Source: an uncultured Lachnospiraceae bacterium | GTDB lineage: Bacteria; Bacillota; Clostridia; Lachnospirales; Lachnospiraceae | Direction: 5' to 3' | Assembly: GCA_947565255.1 (NCBI GenBank) | Contig: CANOFI010000112.1 | Location: forward strand, 1-7,697 | Length of the DNA stretch: 7,697 nt | Part shown: positions 6,194-7,697 of the stretch, piece by piece | Layout: each line of letters begins with the position of its first letter | Position numbering within the stretch: position 1 is the first letter of the stretch | The notes under the pieces: generated by a model | What the model saw: the letters and a program-made list of their open reading frames with translations, nothing else | Databases searched by the model: none | Told to the model about the DNA's origin: nothing | Position numbers and translations under genes: made by a program

Positions 6194-7697
6194 GCAATGC
6201 CTGTTCGACAAATTTTTTAAATAAGGGATGGGGATGATTGGGACGTGATTTAAACTCCGGGTGTGCCTGGGTTGCAACGAACCATGGGTGGTTTTTTAGT
6301 TCAATCATCTCCACAATGCGTCCGTCCGGAGAAATGCCTGACAATACCATGCCGTTTTCTGTCAGTTCTTTCCGGTAGTCGTTGTTGACTTCATAGCGGT
6401 GCCGGTGACGCTCATATATGATCTGTTCTTCATATGCCGCAAAGGCTTTGGAATTTGTGTCCAGTCGGCAGGGATAGGAGCCAAGCCGGAGAGTGCCGCC
6501 AAGGTTTTTCACGCCGTTTTGTTCCGGCATCAGGTGAATGACTGGATGTGTGGTATCCGGGTTTAATTCCTGGCTGTGTGCATCCGAAAAGCCGAGTACA
6601 TGGCGCGCAAATTCGACAATGGCAAGCTGCATGCCGAGGCAGAGTCCGAGGAAGGGAATGTTCTGTTCCCGTGCGTATTGGATTGCGAGAATTTTCCCCT
6701 CGATGCCGCGGGAGCCAAAGCCGCCCGGAACTAAAATGCCGTCTGCGTGCCGGAGCCTGTCGGAAACCGTATCCGGTGTCAGCTCTTCGGAAAGAATCCA
6801 GTCAATCTGTATCGTAGCACGATTGGAGATTCCGGCATGCTTCAGTGCTTCCACAACACTGATGTAGGCATCGTGCAGCTGGACGTATTTGCCGACCAGG
6901 GCAATGGTTACATTTCGGACCGGATGGCGCAGGGCATCAACCATTTCTTCCCAGTCCGTTAAATCCGGCTCGGGGCATGGAATATGAAGGCATTCACAGA
7001 CGGTCTGTGCCAGGTGTTCTTTTTCCATTGCAAGAGGGGCTTCGTATAAGTATTCCACATCCAGATTCTGCAGGACGCGGCTTGGCCTGACATTACAAAA
7101 CAGGGCGATTTTATCTCTGACATCAGCGTCGAGCGGGTGTTCGCTGCGGCATACGATGATATCCGGCTGAATTCCCATTCCCTGCAGTTCTTTTACGCTT
7201 GCCTGCGTCGGCTTTGTCTTTAATTCTCCCGATGCTTTCAGATAGGGAATTAATGTAACGTGAATGAGAATCGCGTTGTCAAATCCGACCTTATGCTGGA
7301 ACTGGCGAATGGACTCCAAAAAAGACTGGCTTTCAATGTCACCCACGGTACCGCCGATTTCAATAATGGCAATCCGGGTATCCGCATCCTCTTCATTGTG
7401 GTAGAAGCGGTTTTGAATTTCATTGGTAATATGCGGAATAAACTGTACTGTTTTTCCGCCGAAGTCTCCGCGGCGTTCCTGATGCAGCACCGACCAGAAT
7501 ACCTTTCCGGTTGTGACGTTGGAATGTTGGTTTGAATTTTCGTCAATAAACCGTTCATAATGGCCCAAATCAAGGTCAGTTTCTGTTCCGTCGTCCGTCA
7601 CGAATACCTCTCCGTGCTGGATGGGGTTCATGGTTCCGGGGTCAATGTTGCGGTCGATGAAGCGATTTTGAAACTGAAAGACCAGGCCCACCAGCAT
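6177..7697 (-). CDS. pyrG: CTP synthase, N-terminus missing or abnormal at the window edge
   Basis: CTP synthase makes CTP from UTP, ATP and glutamine, the last step of pyrimidine nucleotide synthesis in the cytosol. 506 residues are visible against about 535 usually. From NIDPGTMNPIQHGE (residue 17 on) the match is excellent: Mg-site Asp43 in ETDLDLGHYERF, Glu113 in EIGGTVGDIE, the UTP-binding KTKPTQAS (160-167), then the glutamine amidotransferase domain with PGGFGSRGIEGK, nucleophile Cys353 in GLCLGMQ, and His479/Glu481 in AHPEFK. The P-loop segment (GGVVSGLGKG in relatives) is not in the window. Residues 1-16 do not resemble the conserved QKFDPYI stretch expected before NIDPG, so the Lys that contacts ATP is absent. 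An ATG coincides exactly with the window edge, so the real start is here or further right. The 3' end overlaps the DUF1846 gene by 17 bp. Confidence 0.93.
   Translation of the reverse strand: MLVGLVFQFQNRFIDRNIDPGTMNPIQHGEVFVTDDGTETDLDLGHYERFIDENSNQHSNVTTGKVFWSVLHQERRGDFGGKTVQFIPHITNEIQNRFYHNEEDADTRIAIIEIGGTVGDIESQSFLESIRQFQHKVGFDNAILIHVTLIPYLKASGELKTKPTQASVKELQGMGIQPDIIVCRSEHPLDADVRDKIALFCNVRPSRVLQNLDVEYLYEAPLAMEKEHLAQTVCECLHIPCPEPDLTDWEEMVDALRHPVRNVTIALVGKYVQLHDAYISVVEALKHAGISNRATIQIDWILSEELTPDTVSDRLRHADGILVPGGFGSRGIEGKILAIQYAREQNIPFLGLCLGMQLAIVEFARHVLGFSDAHSQELNPDTTHPVIHLMPEQNGVKNLGGTLRLGSYPCRLDTNSKAFAAYEEQIIYERHRHRYEVNNDYRKELTENGMVLSGISPDGRIVEMIELKNHPWFVATQAHPEFKSRPNHPHPLFKKFVEQALLTGEP

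Noticed and set aside
6538..6962. Overlapping + strand frames of 71-109 codons inside pyrG
   Set aside because: They are antisense to the conserved amidotransferase domain of CTP synthase and have no ribosome sites or recognisable motifs.
7650..7664. FIDRN near the pyrG edge as a duplicated copy of FIDEN further inside the gene
   Set aside because: The two pentapeptides use different codons (TTCATCGACCGCAAC against TTTATTGACGAAAAT), so a recent duplication is not supported.

Overview
The window looks like chromosomal DNA from a low-to-moderate-GC Firmicute, most likely class Clostridia and close to Lachnospiraceae. This rests on the style of the proteins, AT-rich intergenic DNA, purine-rich AGGAGG ribosome sites and the close fit of the CTP synthase body to Clostridial versions. 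It is an inference from recall; no search was run. There are four protein genes: three on the + strand and one on the - strand. No RNA gene, insertion sequence, CRISPR array or phage gene was seen.

Layout. Bases 1-195 are a non-coding AT-rich leader with a good promoter whose -35 box lies inside a perfect 9-bp dyad. Bases 196-4446 hold a tightly coupled pair of half-size ABC exporter subunits (the second ATG directly follows the first stop). Their nucleotide-binding domains are asymmetric in complementary ways: subunit 1 has degenerate Walker B and H-loop residues with an intact signature, and subunit 2 the reverse. That is the expected design of a heterodimeric exporter with one degenerate and one consensus ATP site. 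Subunit 1 also carries an insert of about 220 residues between TM1 and TM2.

Bases 4447-4723 are intergenic: a terminator-like hairpin, a second dyad, a promoter with a perfect TATAAT, and a leader with three copies of ATATCTTGT. Bases 4724-6193 encode a UPF0371/DUF1846 protein of unknown function with a P-loop-like APGPGSGKM motif. Its 3' end overlaps by 17 bp the 3' end of a convergent CTP synthase gene (pyrG), which runs from the right edge of the window down to 6177.

How the genes relate. The two ABC genes clearly form one transcription unit and one transporter. The DUF1846 gene appears to have its own promoter, and pyrG is transcribed toward it. Nothing shows a functional link between exporter, DUF1846 protein and pyrG. 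The items most worth a second look are: the first 16 visible codons of pyrG, which do not match the nearly invariant family sequence before NIDPGT (possible truncation, rearrangement or assembly join); the repeat-rich leader of the DUF1846 gene; the TM1-TM2 insert of the first ABC subunit; and the tail-to-tail gene overlap. I see no clear evidence of a wholly new multi-gene system.
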